64,000 nt of DNA from Dolichospermum sp. FACHB-1091. Lineage in GTDB: Bacteria; Cyanobacteriota; Cyanobacteriia; Cyanobacteriales; Nostocaceae. The stretch lies in contig NZ_JACJSB010000014.1 in the NCBI RefSeq assembly GCF_014697585.1, positions 49,286 through 113,285 on the forward strand. The letters run 5' to 3'. Positions 54,889-64,000 of the stretch are shown piece after piece (the first letter of the stretch is position 1; each line of letters starts with the position of its first letter). Made by a program: the position numbers and the translations under genes. The notes beneath the pieces are model-generated. The model searched no databases and was not told the origin of the DNA. It was given only the letters and a program-made list of their open reading frames with translations.

Positions 54889-54921
54889 ATATCCCCGACT
54901 TATTCAAGAAGTCGGGGATAT
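54889..54921. repeat. REP-like palindrome, copy 2
   Basis: ATATCCCCGACTT (54889-54901) and AAGTCGGGGATAT (54909-54921) are a perfect 13-bp inverted repeat with a 7-base loop. Same core (CCCCGACTT...AAGTCGGGG) as the copy at 54126-54158. Confidence 0.75.
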
Positions 54922-55014
54922 TGTTATTTATTAACTGGCTTACCTTTATTCTATCTCAATCTGGTGTATATTATAATCATATCCACCAATTATTACCTCC
55001 ACCAATTATTACCC

Positions 55015-55989
55015 ATGGAAACCCCAAAACCATCTGTTAGTCTGATTCGGGCTAAATCCTACGAACACGAAGCTTTAAAAGAATCTTTGGAAATCCTGCT
55101 AGAACCTTTAGGAGGAATGGCGGCTTTTGTCAAACCAGGAAACCGGGTTTTACTCAAACCTAACCTCCTGACAGGTTCTCGGCCTACAAAAGAATGTACC
55201 ACAAGACCAGAATTAGTCCGTGCCGTTGCCGAAATGGTAATTGCAGTTGGTGGAAACCCATTTTTAGGAGATAGTCCCGCTTTTGGAAGTGCTAAAGGTG
55301 TAGCAATAGCCAATGGTTTACTACCAATTTTAGAAGAACTGAACTTGCCACTTGTTGAATTTCATGGTAAACGTTATCAAATAGTAAACGACAATTTTAA
55401 TCATCTACTTTTATCAAAAGAAGCAATGTCAGCAGACGTGATTATTAATCTCCCCAAAGTAAAATCCCATCTGCAATTAACCCTAACTTTGGGCGTAAAA
55501 AATCTCTTTGGTTGTGTTCCTGGTAAAATGAAAGCTTGGTGGCATTTAGAAGCTGGTAAAGATGCTAATAAATTCGGGGAGATGTTAGTAGAAACTGCTA
55601 GAGCAATTAATCCCACCTTAACAATTTTAGATGGTATTATTGGTCATGAAGGTAATGGACCTAGTGCCGGAGAACCTCGGAATTTGGAAATTTTAGCAGC
55701 TTCCAGTAATGTATTTGCTTTAGATAGAGCAATGTTAGAAGTTCTCAACGTTGCACCCGCACAAGTTCCCACAGTTGCAGCTTCTCAAAGATTAGGAATA
55801 TGTCCAGAATTAAATGATATTCACTTTCCTAATTTATCACCGGATTTACTACAAATTACAGATTGGCAATTACCCGAAAAATTAATGCCTATAGATTTTG
55901 CCATGCCCCGTGTCATTAAATCTACCTTTAGACATCTTTACATCCGATTTATCAAAGAACCCATCAGTGCTTATATAAAAACTCCCTAG
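55015..55989 (+). CDS. DUF362 family protein
   Basis: A 324-residue protein. DUF362 blocks are RVLLKPNLLTGSRP (LKPN motif), ELVRAVAEMVIAVGG, FLGDSPAFGSAKGVA, INLPKVKSHLQLTLTLGVKNLFG (PK-x-K-x-H) and LTILDGIIGHEGNGPSAGEP. Some members are iron-sulfur proteins, but no CxxCxxC cluster is present here. The function is unknown. ATG 55015 (METPKPSVSL) begins the conserved part; an upstream 17-codon extension is unlikely. Confidence 0.88.
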   Translation: METPKPSVSLIRAKSYEHEALKESLEILLEPLGGMAAFVKPGNRVLLKPNLLTGSRPTKECTTRPELVRAVAEMVIAVGGNPFLGDSPAFGSAKGVAIANGLLPILEELNLPLVEFHGKRYQIVNDNFNHLLLSKEAMSADVIINLPKVKSHLQLTLTLGVKNLFGCVPGKMKAWWHLEAGKDANKFGEMLVETARAINPTLTILDGIIGHEGNGPSAGEPRNLEILAASSNVFALDRAMLEVLNVAPAQVPTVAASQRLGICPELNDIHFPNLSPDLLQITDWQLPEKLMPIDFAMPRVIKSTFRHLYIRFIKEPISAYIKTP

Positions 55990-56085
55990 TATCATTAAAT
56001 TGAAATTTGACACTGAGAGTATTTAAAAGTGAGTGGACTTTTGGATGATTTTTGGTTGGAACACTAATGTTGATAATTATCAAGA

Positions 56086-57252
56086 CTAGTGTAAAAGTCC
56101 GATCAGATGCAGTAAGCCTTTACCAGTGACTAACTCAATCATCAACCCAATAAATCCTAACATGGCGATCCGACCATTCCAAACTTCGGCGCTGGTGGTT
56201 ATTCCCCATTCCCAACGTTCTTGAGGATACATTTTCACCTTTTTTTTCATTTGGGTAACTTGAGAGAGTTTTAAGTCGGGTTGTTTAAGGGCATCAATAA
56301 TCAAGTCAGATAAAGCTTGAATAAACACCGGATTGGTATTGGGTGCTGGAACCCGTCCAAAGTTGTGTATTCCTGCTTCTTCAGCTATTTCTCGGTATTC
56401 AATGTCAATTTCTTGTAGTGTTTCGATGTGTTCGGAAACAAAACTAATGGGGACAACTACGAGATTTTTCACCCCTTTTGCACCAAGTTCTTTCAGTGCA
56501 TCTTCTGTATAAGGTTGTAGCCATTCTACAGGACCAACACGACTTTGATAAGCCAGAGTGTGGGGGTTAGGACGATTGAGGGTTTGCATAATCAAGTAAG
56601 TGCATTCTTCAATCTCCTGCTGGTATGGATCACCTGCTTCCTTGACGTAGCTTTTAGGGACACCGTGGGCGCTGAAGAATATATGCACGTGATCAGGATC
56701 AGGAAACTTCTCCAGTTCCCCAATGATCAGTTCTGACATGGCTTGCAAATAACCTGATGCTTTGTACCAAGAAGGGATAACCGTATATTCAAGACTTTGG
56801 AGTTTGGGGTTTTCCTGCCATAATTGTTCTAATAACCGAAAACTAGAACCACTAGTGCTGATGGAAAATTGCGGATAAAGCGGGAGAATTACCAACTTAT
56901 CAATATTATCCTGGGTAAGTTGGGCGATAGCCTCTTCTGTGTACGGATGCCAATAACGCATTCCTACATAGATATTAGCCTCCTGTCCTAATTCACTTAG
57001 CTGACATTTAATAGCCTCTCCCTGTTCTTCTGTAATCCGTCGCAATGGAGAACCGCCACCAATTTGCTTATAATTTTCTTGAGATGTTTCCTGTCTGCGG
57101 GTAGCAATAAACCAAGCTAGGGGTTTTTGCATCCAGCGAAACGGTAGACGGATAATTTCTGGATCTGAAAACAGGTTATACAAAAAAGGTCCGACATCTT
57201 CCAGTTTATCTGGACCACCGAGATTAAGTAATAATACCCCTATACGACCCAT
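56086..57252 (-). CDS. hemH: Ferrochelatase with C-terminal chlorophyll a/b-binding-like helix
   Basis: A 388-residue ferrochelatase, inserting iron into protoporphyrin IX. The start [19 protein letters not shown] and the blocks [28 protein letters not shown] (active-site His) and [14 protein letters not shown] fit HemH. The C-terminus has the cyanobacterial/plastid LHC-like extension: [22 protein letters not shown], the ExxNGRxAMxGF chlorophyll-binding motif. That tail regulates activity and may bind pigment. It is divergent from the methyltransferase gene at 57350. Confidence 0.97.
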   Translation of the reverse strand: MGRIGVLLLNLGGPDKLEDVGPFLYNLFSDPEIIRLPFRWMQKPLAWFIATRRQETSQENYKQIGGGSPLRRITEEQGEAIKCQLSELGQEANIYVGMRYWHPYTEEAIAQLTQDNIDKLVILPLYPQFSISTSGSSFRLLEQLWQENPKLQSLEYTVIPSWYKASGYLQAMSELIIGELEKFPDPDHVHIFFSAHGVPKSYVKEAGDPYQQEIEECTYLIMQTLNRPNPHTLAYQSRVGPVEWLQPYTEDALKELGAKGVKNLVVVPISFVSEHIETLQEIDIEYREIAEEAGIHNFGRVPAPNTNPVFIQALSDLIIDALKQPDLKLSQVTQMKKKVKMYPQERWEWGITTSAEVWNGRIAMLGFIGLMIELVTGKGLLHLIGLLH

Positions 57253-57349
57253 AGCAATTACTGTCCCCCAATCTTCACAGATTTTTTACTAAAGTTGTTA
57301 ACAATATATCTTTAATTAAATATAAAGCTTTATCGGCAGGAAAAATACA

Positions 57350-57985
57350 ATGGCGACAATTTTTCGAGATTTGAGTTACAGATACCAGTGGTTATATGAT
57401 AGCATCTCCCGGTTAGCGGCTGTCACTGTCGGTGGTGAAGCCCGGTTTCGTCGTCTAGCTTTACAAAATTTAAAACTAGAAGCAGATACCCAGATTTTAG
57501 ATTTATGTTGTGGTAGTGGTCATGTTACCAGATTTTTGGTAGACTTTTCGGATCATGTCACAGGTTTAGATGCTTCTCCATTATCTATACAGCGATCGCA
57601 GAAAAATGTACCAACGGCTACATATATCCAAGCTTTTGCGGAGGATATGCCTTTTGCAGATAATTTATTTGATGTAGTACATACTAGCGCGGCTTTACAC
57701 GAAATGCAGCCGGAACAACTGCGAAAAATCATTACAGAGGTTTATCGGGTATTAAAACCGGGGGGAGTTTTTACTTTGGTAGATTTTCACCCGCCGACAA
57801 ATCTCCTATTTTGGCCGGGGTTAGCGGTATTTTTCTGGTTGTTTGAAACTGAGACAGCTTGGGAATTATTGAAAACAGATTTACCTGGTTTGTTAAGAGA
57901 TTATGGTTTTGATGTGGGTAAACCTAGTTTATATGCAGGTGGAAGTTTGCAGGTAATTCAAGGGAGCAAGAAGGTTGATATCTAA
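57350..57985 (+). CDS. Class I SAM-dependent methyltransferase
   Basis: A 211-residue methyltransferase. SAM motif I is ILDLCCGSGHVTRFL near residue 46, followed by the acidic VTGLDASPLS loop, FAEDMPFADNLFDVVHTSAALHE (motif II/III) and EVYRVLKPGGVFTLVDFHPP (post-motif). It looks like the UbiE/small-molecule group. The substrate is unknown. It is placed between hemH and por, two tetrapyrrole genes, but a tetrapyrrole substrate is only a guess. Start ATG 57350. Confidence 0.85.
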   Translation: MATIFRDLSYRYQWLYDSISRLAAVTVGGEARFRRLALQNLKLEADTQILDLCCGSGHVTRFLVDFSDHVTGLDASPLSIQRSQKNVPTATYIQAFAEDMPFADNLFDVVHTSAALHEMQPEQLRKIITEVYRVLKPGGVFTLVDFHPPTNLLFWPGLAVFFWLFETETAWELLKTDLPGLLRDYGFDVGKPSLYAGGSLQVIQGSKKVDI

Positions 57986-58149
57986 TCAATGGCGAACTTC
58001 CCTTACCCCAGATATCGCCCAAAAATCCCCAAAAAATCCGGTTAAAATTCCCAAAACCCATACTTCATATTTGTTAGATTCTATGAATGCGTGAGTCCTA
58101 ATATCATATAAACTGTTTTTTCAACTCAACAATCATCAAAGCACTCTAA

Positions 58150-59154
<1,005 letters not shown>

Positions 59155-59380
59155 TTAGGGCTTGCTGAATAAGTTGTCTGTGAGAGCAGGGAACAGGGAA
59201 CAGGGAACAGGGAACAAGGAACAGTTTTAACTGTTTGGATATCCTCAATTTTCCAAATCCGACAAGGAAAAATGCAACTATTTTGAGATACCATTAGCCA
59301 AAACCTGGCACTTTTTTGTGGTAAAAATCCGCGAAAACCTTTGTTAATAAATAGTTTCAGGTTTCTTCAACAAGCCCTAA
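59155..59380. mobile_element. MITE-like element, family A, copy 2
   Basis: About 226 bp from TTAGGGCTTGCTGAA at 59155 to CAACAAGCCCTAA ending near 59380, giving terminal inverted repeats TTAGGGCTTG(C/T)TGAA. It is the reverse complement relative of 16193-16391. It contains a local heptamer array of GGAACAG (59187-59225), absent from copy 1, so that array was inserted or expanded inside this copy. It starts one base after the por stop codon. Confidence 0.75.
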
Positions 59381-59442
59381 TTACTAATTGATAGTTGATA
59401 ATTGATAATTTAAAGTTGTCAATTGTCAACTATTTATTATCT

Positions 59443-59547
59443 ATTACTAATTGTTGGTTTTACATTACTGTTTGATTGCCTTACATTACTAATTGTTGGC
59501 TTTACATTACTGTTTGATTGCCTTACATTACTAATCGTTTGCCTTAC
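59443..59547. repeat. 42-bp tandem repeat, two and a half copies
   Basis: Units start at 59443, 59485 and 59527 (partial): ATTACTAATTGTTGG, then (T/C)TTTACATTACTGTTTG, then ATTGCCTTAC. They end just before the cysA stop codon. Inner TTACATTACT sub-repeats are visible. Confidence 0.75.
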
Positions 59548-59558
59548 ATTCCCTCTTT

Positions 59559-60575
59559 TTATATTGAATAATAAAGAGGAAAGGATTTAGCATCTTTAGG
59601 CTTGACATAAACTTTTTCTTGTGGTTCTAGCTTTAATTCATCAAATCGTTCTCGTGTTAAATGGGCTGTCATCATTTGTCCATCATCTAAAGTTAATTCT
59701 ACTTGAATTTCCCACCCTAAATGAATGATTCTACTGACTGTAGCTGGTACTGTTGTGCCATTAGCAACTGTTTCAATGATAATATCTTGAGGACGCAAAA
59801 ATGTTTCTGGATGTGTTGACTCAAATCCACTACTTTGGAAAATTTTAGCAGAACTAGGTAATATATTTACAGGACCGATAAAACTCATCACAAACGCTGA
59901 TGCAGGATGATCATAAATTTCTGCGGGTGTTCCTACCTGTTCAACTTGACCTTTATTCATAACTACAATTTCATCAGCAACTTCCATTGCTTCTTCTTGG
60001 TCATGAGTAACAAAAACTGTGGTAACATGAACTTCATCATGCAGACGACGCAACCAAGCTCGTAAGTCTTTACGGACTTTAGCATCAAGTGCGCCAAAAG
60101 GTTCATCTAATAATAGTACATTGGGTTCTACAGCCAATGCTCTAGCTAAAGCTACCCGTTGTCTTTGTCCCCCAGACAATTGTGAAGGATAGCGATCGCC
60201 TAATCCGCTTAATTGTACTAGTTCTAGTAGTTGTTCTACCTTACCTTGAATTTTCTTTTGCGGAGCTTTGCGAATTTCCAAACCAAAGGCGATATTTTTA
60301 CGAACAGTTAAATGTTTAAATAGAGCATAGTGTTGAAAGACAAAGCCAATATTTCGTTCTTGCACACTTTGATAAGTAGCGTCTTTCCCTGTCAGAATGA
60401 TTTTACCTGTATCCGGCATTTCTAAACCAGAGATTAACCGTAATAAAGTAGATTTACCAGATCCAGATGGACCGAGTAAAGCTACGAGAGAACCACTTTG
60501 AATTTCCAGATTTACCTGTGCAACGGCCTGGAAACTACCAAATTGTTTAGAGACGTTTTCTACTACTATACCCAC
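59559..60575 (-). CDS. cysA: Sulfate/thiosulfate ABC transporter ATPase CysA
   Basis: A 338-residue ABC ATPase. Walker [11 protein letters not shown]-loop [15 protein letters not shown], signature [16 protein letters not shown], Walker [12 protein letters not shown] and switch [13 protein letters not shown] are intact. The C-terminal TOBE-like domain with [17 protein letters not shown] and [11 protein letters not shown] matches CysA. The start is GTG at 60575 (GAGGTG upstream). No cysT, cysW or sbpA gene is adjacent, so this is an isolated ATPase. A related molybdate or phosphonate ATPase is a less likely alternative. Confidence 0.9.
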   Translation of the reverse strand: MGIVVENVSKQFGSFQAVAQVNLEIQSGSLVALLGPSGSGKSTLLRLISGLEMPDTGKIILTGKDATYQSVQERNIGFVFQHYALFKHLTVRKNIAFGLEIRKAPQKKIQGKVEQLLELVQLSGLGDRYPSQLSGGQRQRVALARALAVEPNVLLLDEPFGALDAKVRKDLRAWLRRLHDEVHVTTVFVTHDQEEAMEVADEIVVMNKGQVEQVGTPAEIYDHPASAFVMSFIGPVNILPSSAKIFQSSGFESTHPETFLRPQDIIIETVANGTTVPATVSRIIHLGWEIQVELTLDDGQMMTAHLTRERFDELKLEPQEKVYVKPKDAKSFPLYYSI

Positions 60576-61283
60576 TGATGCTACACCTCTGCAAATAATC
60601 TACGGTTTTTAAGTAGGAATACCGTACTTTACTTATATCATAAATATTTGCTGTGTTGTGATTAAGATTTGTAAATGAAAGGCTAATTAGGTTTTGCGTA
60701 AGTTCCATATTGTGTTAAAAAACTTTTAAAATGTATTTGTTGTCACAAAAATATCCAAATTGTGAGGGGATCAAGATATAAATCGCTCAGTATTAATAAA
60801 AACTTATATAAATCAAGATAGCGATATAAAGTAGAAGTCAGGAGTCACCGAGTCACCGAGCCAAGAGTAAAACCCTTATTTGGCATAGCTTCGTGAGCAA
60901 ATTTTGTACCTCATATAACTGCAATATGCCGTATATGCTATACGAAAACGACTAATCAGAAATCCTGATTAAAAAATATTGCAATCACTTGATTTTGTTG
61001 CTAATGTGTGTGGGTACGACAGCACAGGTGAATGCTCAGATCATTAGAGAGGTAAATTAATGAGCTTTATCCATCCTGCCAAAAGTCTTTTATTTGGTTA
61101 TTGGTCACGAGTCATGGTAAAAATTCTTGTTCAACAATGGACAGATGAGCAGAAAAAGTATCTCCGATAGCGCAATTTCTGTCACTTTAGGTTTGATTTT
61201 TATTTACCACTCATGAATCGTCTTACCTATTGATTGCAAAGAACGCAAAAGACGAAGAATGAAGAATTTGGAGATGAAAAGCG
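60576..61283. other. Long intergenic region between cysA and the SDR gene
   Basis: About 708 bases. GCGTAAGTTCCATATT at 60703-60718 is a family B-like end. GAGTCACC is repeated at 60840-60865 and resembles the reverse complement of text at 312-345. A 36-codon plus-strand frame at 61060-61170 (MSFIHPAKSLLFGYW) has a GAGAGG upstream but no recognised family. The SDR start has GGAGATG upstream. Confidence 0.4.
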
Positions 61284-62075
61284 ATGAACATTCAAGGAAA
61301 AGTTGCACTAATTACTGGAGCTTCTCGTGGTATTGGACGAGCGATCGCCTTAGAATTAGCCAAACAAGGGATGAAAAGGCTAATATTGGTAGCACGCGAT
61401 CGGCAAAAATTAGCTGTAGTAGCCCAAGAAATCGAAGCTTTGGGTGTAGAAACCACAATCATGGCCTTAGACTTAACCCAATCAATTTATGTTAATATAG
61501 CCGTAGCCCAACTTTGGCAAAGTTATGGTCCAATTCATCTACTCGTAAATTGTGCCGGAGTCGCCCATCAGAACTCATTTCTGCAATCAAAACCCTCCCA
61601 ACTGCAAGAAGAACTATCCGTTAATTTGTTGGGAATGTATACCCTGACGAGCTTAATAGCCAAACGTATGGTTAGTCAAAAAAAGGGGATCATCGTCAAT
61701 GTCTCCAGTTTAATGGGGAAAGTTGCCGCGCCGACAATGGCCACCTATTCCGCCACTAAATTTGCTATTGTCGGATTTACCCAAGCCTTACGTCAAGAAC
61801 TTGCCGAACACAATATCCGCGTTATTGCTTTACTCCCTTCCCTCACCGAAACAGACATGGTACGCGACTTGAAATCATTTCGGGGAGTGATCCCCATGAC
61901 ACCCGAACAAGTCGCCCAGGCACTAGTGATTGGACTAGAAAAAAACACACCCGAAATCCTAGTAGGCTGGCAATCTCACTTAGCGGTATTATGTCAACGT
62001 CTCGCTCCTTGGTTGCTAGATATCATCTTACAACTGGCAACACCCAAAAAACCATTACCTGATGGTGTGGGATAA
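61284..62075 (+). CDS. Short-chain dehydrogenase/reductase
   Basis: A 263-residue classical SDR. NAD(P) motif TGASRGIGRAIALELA (12-27), the NAG-type motif VNCAGVAHQ, the catalytic serine in IVNVSSLMGK and the Tyr-Lys pair in ATYSATKFAIVGFTQALRQE are all present. An RD pair after strand 2 (LVARDRQKL) suggests NADPH use. The substrate is unknown; the C-terminal tail differs from FabG. GGAGATG seven to nine bases before ATG 61284 supports the start. Confidence 0.9.
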   Translation: MNIQGKVALITGASRGIGRAIALELAKQGMKRLILVARDRQKLAVVAQEIEALGVETTIMALDLTQSIYVNIAVAQLWQSYGPIHLLVNCAGVAHQNSFLQSKPSQLQEELSVNLLGMYTLTSLIAKRMVSQKKGIIVNVSSLMGKVAAPTMATYSATKFAIVGFTQALRQELAEHNIRVIALLPSLTETDMVRDLKSFRGVIPMTPEQVAQALVIGLEKNTPEILVGWQSHLAVLCQRLAPWLLDIILQLATPKKPLPDGVG

Positions 62076-62589
62076 AACTTACACATCTTTCAACTACACT
62101 CCTAATTTCTCTTTGCGTCTGGAGTGCCTCTGGGTGAGAAAAAATCATTCATTTACTTGTGTAAATGTGATCTCTTTGGTAAATTAATTACGCGGGGGGA
62201 TCATTTTCTGCTATATAAAACCCACCTTATGCACTCCAAATGTCACAAAAGGCAAGCAAGAATAAAAACAGACATATTTAGTTTAGATCCGACATTTTGC
62301 ACTTCACAATGTGGTATGGGCTTTTTCAAGAATTATTTTTAATAAGGGTAAGAGAAGTTTAGACCAATGGGAGGTCATATCCCTCAAAAAGAAACTGTTA
62401 TCAAAATACTTGGCAAATAAAATATTATCTGCTATATTAACTCCATACCCAAAAACCTAATCCCCTAATCCCCTGTCCCTACGGGGATGTAGAGACGTTC
62501 CTCGGATCGTCTCTACTCTTTTATATTGATGTTGCAGGTTTCTGAAATTTTAGATATTAGATCTTCAACCTAAAACCCAAGAGTTCTAT
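62076..62589. other. Convergent intergenic region before gatC
   Basis: About 514 bases. It contains a strong inverted repeat at 62489-62516 and AT-rich DNA. A 72-codon frame at 62124-62342 lacks protein-like features and is not called. Confidence 0.4.
62489..62522 (+). terminator. GTAGAGACG palindrome with T-tract
   Basis: GTAGAGACG (62489-62497), loop, CGTCTCTAC (62508-62516), then TCTTTT. A perfect 9-bp stem. The same type of palindrome is common in Nostocales intergenic DNA; here it can end SDR or gatC transcription. Confidence 0.6.
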
Positions 62590-62880
62590 CTAATCAGCAT
62601 TAAGAATTTTAGGAACTCGGAAAAAATCACCTTCCTGTTGAGGTGCGCTGTTGAGGATTGCTTCTCTTTCAGGATAAGGGTGGAGAATGTCATCTCTGGT
62701 GACATTGCTAACATCAATAGCTCTGGTTGTTGGTGCGACATTAGTAACATCCAGTTGATTTAGTTGTTCAATATAATCCAGAATATTACCTAATTGAGTG
62801 GTAAATTGTGTTTCTTCATCTGCTGTCAATTCTAAACGAGCGAGATTAGCAACTTTACGAACTAGTTGACTATCAATCAT
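62590..62880 (-). CDS. gatC: Asp-tRNA(Asn)/Glu-tRNA(Gln) amidotransferase subunit C
   Basis: A 96-residue GatC, the belt subunit of the GatCAB amidotransferase that makes Gln-tRNA(Gln) in cyanobacteria. The whole family text is present: VRKVANLARLELTADEETQF, LGNILDYIEQLNQLDVTNV, then ILNSAPQQEGDFFRVPKIL at the end. Length is standard. gatA and gatB are not adjacent. It is on the same strand as ycf3 with about 100 bases of heptamer repeats between. Confidence 0.97.
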   Translation of the reverse strand: MIDSQLVRKVANLARLELTADEETQFTTQLGNILDYIEQLNQLDVTNVAPTTRAIDVSNVTRDDILHPYPEREAILNSAPQQEGDFFRVPKILNAD

Positions 62881-62885
62881 AATTT

Positions 62886-62951
62886 ATCAGTTGTTAGTGG
62901 TCAGTTGTCAGTTGTCAGTTGTTAGTTGTCAGTTGTCAGTTGTCAGTTGTT
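62886..62951. repeat. Heptamer tandem repeat (GTTGTCA type)
   Basis: About nine units of GTTGTCA or GTTGTTA fill most of the gatC-ycf3 spacer. Same class as the arrays near 31.3, 32.7 and 33.8 kb. Confidence 0.75.
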
Positions 62952-62980
62952 ATAAAATTAACAACCGACTCATGGCTAAC

Positions 62981-63502
62981 TTAAAAGAATACGTCAATTT
63001 GCGATCGCCCGGTAGTTTTTAGCCAGTTTTGAGCTTCAATGTAATTATTGGGAGCCATGCGAATTGCTCGAATCCAATAATCCGCTGCTTGATCAAACAA
63101 TGCCTCACCACCGTCATGATCCCCGCTTTCCTTAGCTCTTTCACCTTGAAAATGATAAATGACGGCGATATTATTTAAAGCTTGGGGTAATTGTGGATTT
63201 AACTCAATAGCCTGATGATAAAACTCTAAAGCCTTATTATGATCGCCGTTGCTGGCATAAATCAACCCCATATTATAGAGAATATAACCGCGATCATTGG
63301 GATCCTCTTCCATTTCCAAGGCTTCTGTATAATAGTCTAGTGCTTCAGCATACTCACCTTCTGCCTGTGCGGACATTCCATCTCGATAATAAACAAATGC
63401 CTCTTTAGCTTTTTTGTTGGTTGGCAATATCTTGAGGATGATATCTGCCATAACGGTAAAGGATTTGTCAACAAAGTTATCGTTTTTCTGTGTTCTTGGC
63501 AT
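62981..63502 (-). CDS. ycf3: Photosystem I assembly protein Ycf3
   Basis: A 173-residue Ycf3, a thylakoid TPR protein needed for photosystem I assembly. The N-terminus [20 protein letters not shown] and the first [23 protein letters not shown] are diagnostic. Further TPRs are at [20 protein letters not shown] and [20 protein letters not shown], and the C-terminus [17 protein letters not shown] is conserved. Length is standard. Start ATG 63502. Confidence 0.97.
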   Translation of the reverse strand: MPRTQKNDNFVDKSFTVMADIILKILPTNKKAKEAFVYYRDGMSAQAEGEYAEALDYYTEALEMEEDPNDRGYILYNMGLIYASNGDHNKALEFYHQAIELNPQLPQALNNIAVIYHFQGERAKESGDHDGGEALFDQAADYWIRAIRMAPNNYIEAQNWLKTTGRSQIDVFF

Positions 63503-63644
63503 ATTAACCTTTTTGGTTACTCAATTGCAGCATAAACCTAATACCGCTAATTTAACTGATTTGTGGGGGTTTGAGTGAGGGTAAGAGGGAGTTTAGCTAG
63601 TTAAATATTTGCCAACTAATACTAACTAATGCTATGCTTTTCTT

Positions 63645-64000
63645 ATGGCATACATACCACTTAGAAAAGCGGTCGAATTTCTGGGATTGCATCCAAACAC
63701 CTTGAGGAGATATGCAGATGAGGGGAAAATCAAAAGCATTAAAAACCCGGCAGGACAAAGATTATACGATGTCGAATCATACATCACGGGCGATTCAATT
63801 AGAACTCCCACTATTTGCTACTGCCGGGTTAGTTCCTCAAAACAGCGAGATGACCTTGATAGACAAATCGCCTATATGCAATCCCTCTACCCAGACGCAG
63901 AAATCATCAAAGATATTGGCTCAGGACTCAACTTCAAAAGAAAAGGTCTGCGCTCCAAACTGGACAGACTTTTGCAAGGAAATAAATTCATCCTTGTTGT
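63645..64000 (+). CDS. tnpA: IS607-type serine recombinase TnpA, partial at window end
   Basis: An open frame from ATG 63645 runs to the window edge, giving 118 residues. The N-terminal MerR-like helix-turn-helix (YIPLRKAVEFLGLHPNTLRR, then YADEGKIKSIKNPAGQRLYD) is joined to a serine resolvase domain with YCRVSSSKQRDDLDRQIAY, where one of S63-S65 is the catalytic serine. This is the layout of IS607 transposase A. The tnpB gene would be expected downstream, outside the window. The frame is intact as far as visible. Confidence 0.92.
   Translation, partial: MAYIPLRKAVEFLGLHPNTLRRYADEGKIKSIKNPAGQRLYDVESYITGDSIRTPTICYCRVSSSKQRDDLDRQIAYMQSLYPDAEIIKDIGSGLNFKRKGLRSKLDRLLQGNKFILV

Noticed and set aside
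61060..61170. 36-residue plus-strand frame upstream of the SDR gene
   Set aside because: It has a purine-rich sequence upstream but no recognised family or membrane helix; support is too weak for a gene call.
62124..62342. 72-codon frame after the SDR gene
   Set aside because: Composition is that of non-coding DNA and no start signal is seen.

Overview
The window is chromosomal DNA of a filamentous, probably heterocyst-forming cyanobacterium (order Nostocales). The evidence is the photosynthesis gene content (cytochrome c550 psbV, light-dependent protochlorophyllide reductase, Ycf3, ferrochelatase with a chlorophyll-binding-like tail, tocopherol cyclase), frequent HIP1 octamers (GCGATCGC), AT-rich intergenic DNA with 7-base tandem repeats, remnants of xisH/xisI, and a very large CBS/GAF/PAS histidine kinase. 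No genus is claimed.

Layout. 0-7.5 kb: an atypical PstB-like ATPase, a NUDIX hydrolase, a class A penicillin-binding protein, a Psb35-like small membrane protein, a TerB-like protein, RsmB and tRNA-Arg(CCT). 7.5-16 kb: tocopherol cyclase with an M50-type membrane peptidase, a 1568-residue sensor kinase with two GAF domains carrying a DXCF-type cysteine pair, and a second kinase with a degenerate ATPase domain. 16-26 kb: an acyltransferase, psbV, a hypothetical protein, a structured non-coding stretch before a Zam/RNase II homologue that has lost its catalytic aspartates, ubiX, a LapA-like protein, aroK and a baeRF-type protein. 26-32 kb: a DUF1254 protein, a PEP-utilising enzyme, an MgtC-like protein and clpP.

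32.8-38.7 kb is a one-directional iron/copper cluster: two-domain multicopper oxidase, three uncharacterised membrane proteins, an EfeO-like helical lipoprotein, a ferritin-like protein and an FTR1 permease. It looks like an oxidase-permease iron uptake and storage system with novel partners, and is the best candidate for an undescribed system here. 38.8-43.5 kb is a decaying accessory block: a Uma2 gene, two HNH-type genes, a nuclease-TPR-Tudor gene broken by an 8-bp tandem duplication, a xisI with one nonsense codon and a truncated xisH. An inverted 34-bp repeat encloses most of it.

43.6-49 kb carries an ECF nickel/cobalt transporter and an arsenic operon (aquaglyceroporin, arsH, arsC) without a dedicated arsenite pump. 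49-64 kb carries a Nif3-like protein, a beta-CASP-like hydrolase, a 40-residue membrane protein, aspartase, a second Uma2 gene, a DUF362 protein, hemH, a methyltransferase, por, an isolated CysA, an SDR, gatC, ycf3 and the start of an IS607-type element cut by the window edge.

Intergenic DNA holds at least three miniature inverted-repeat (MITE-like) families, several strong palindromes and many heptamer repeats. All functional calls come from motifs read by eye; no database search was run.
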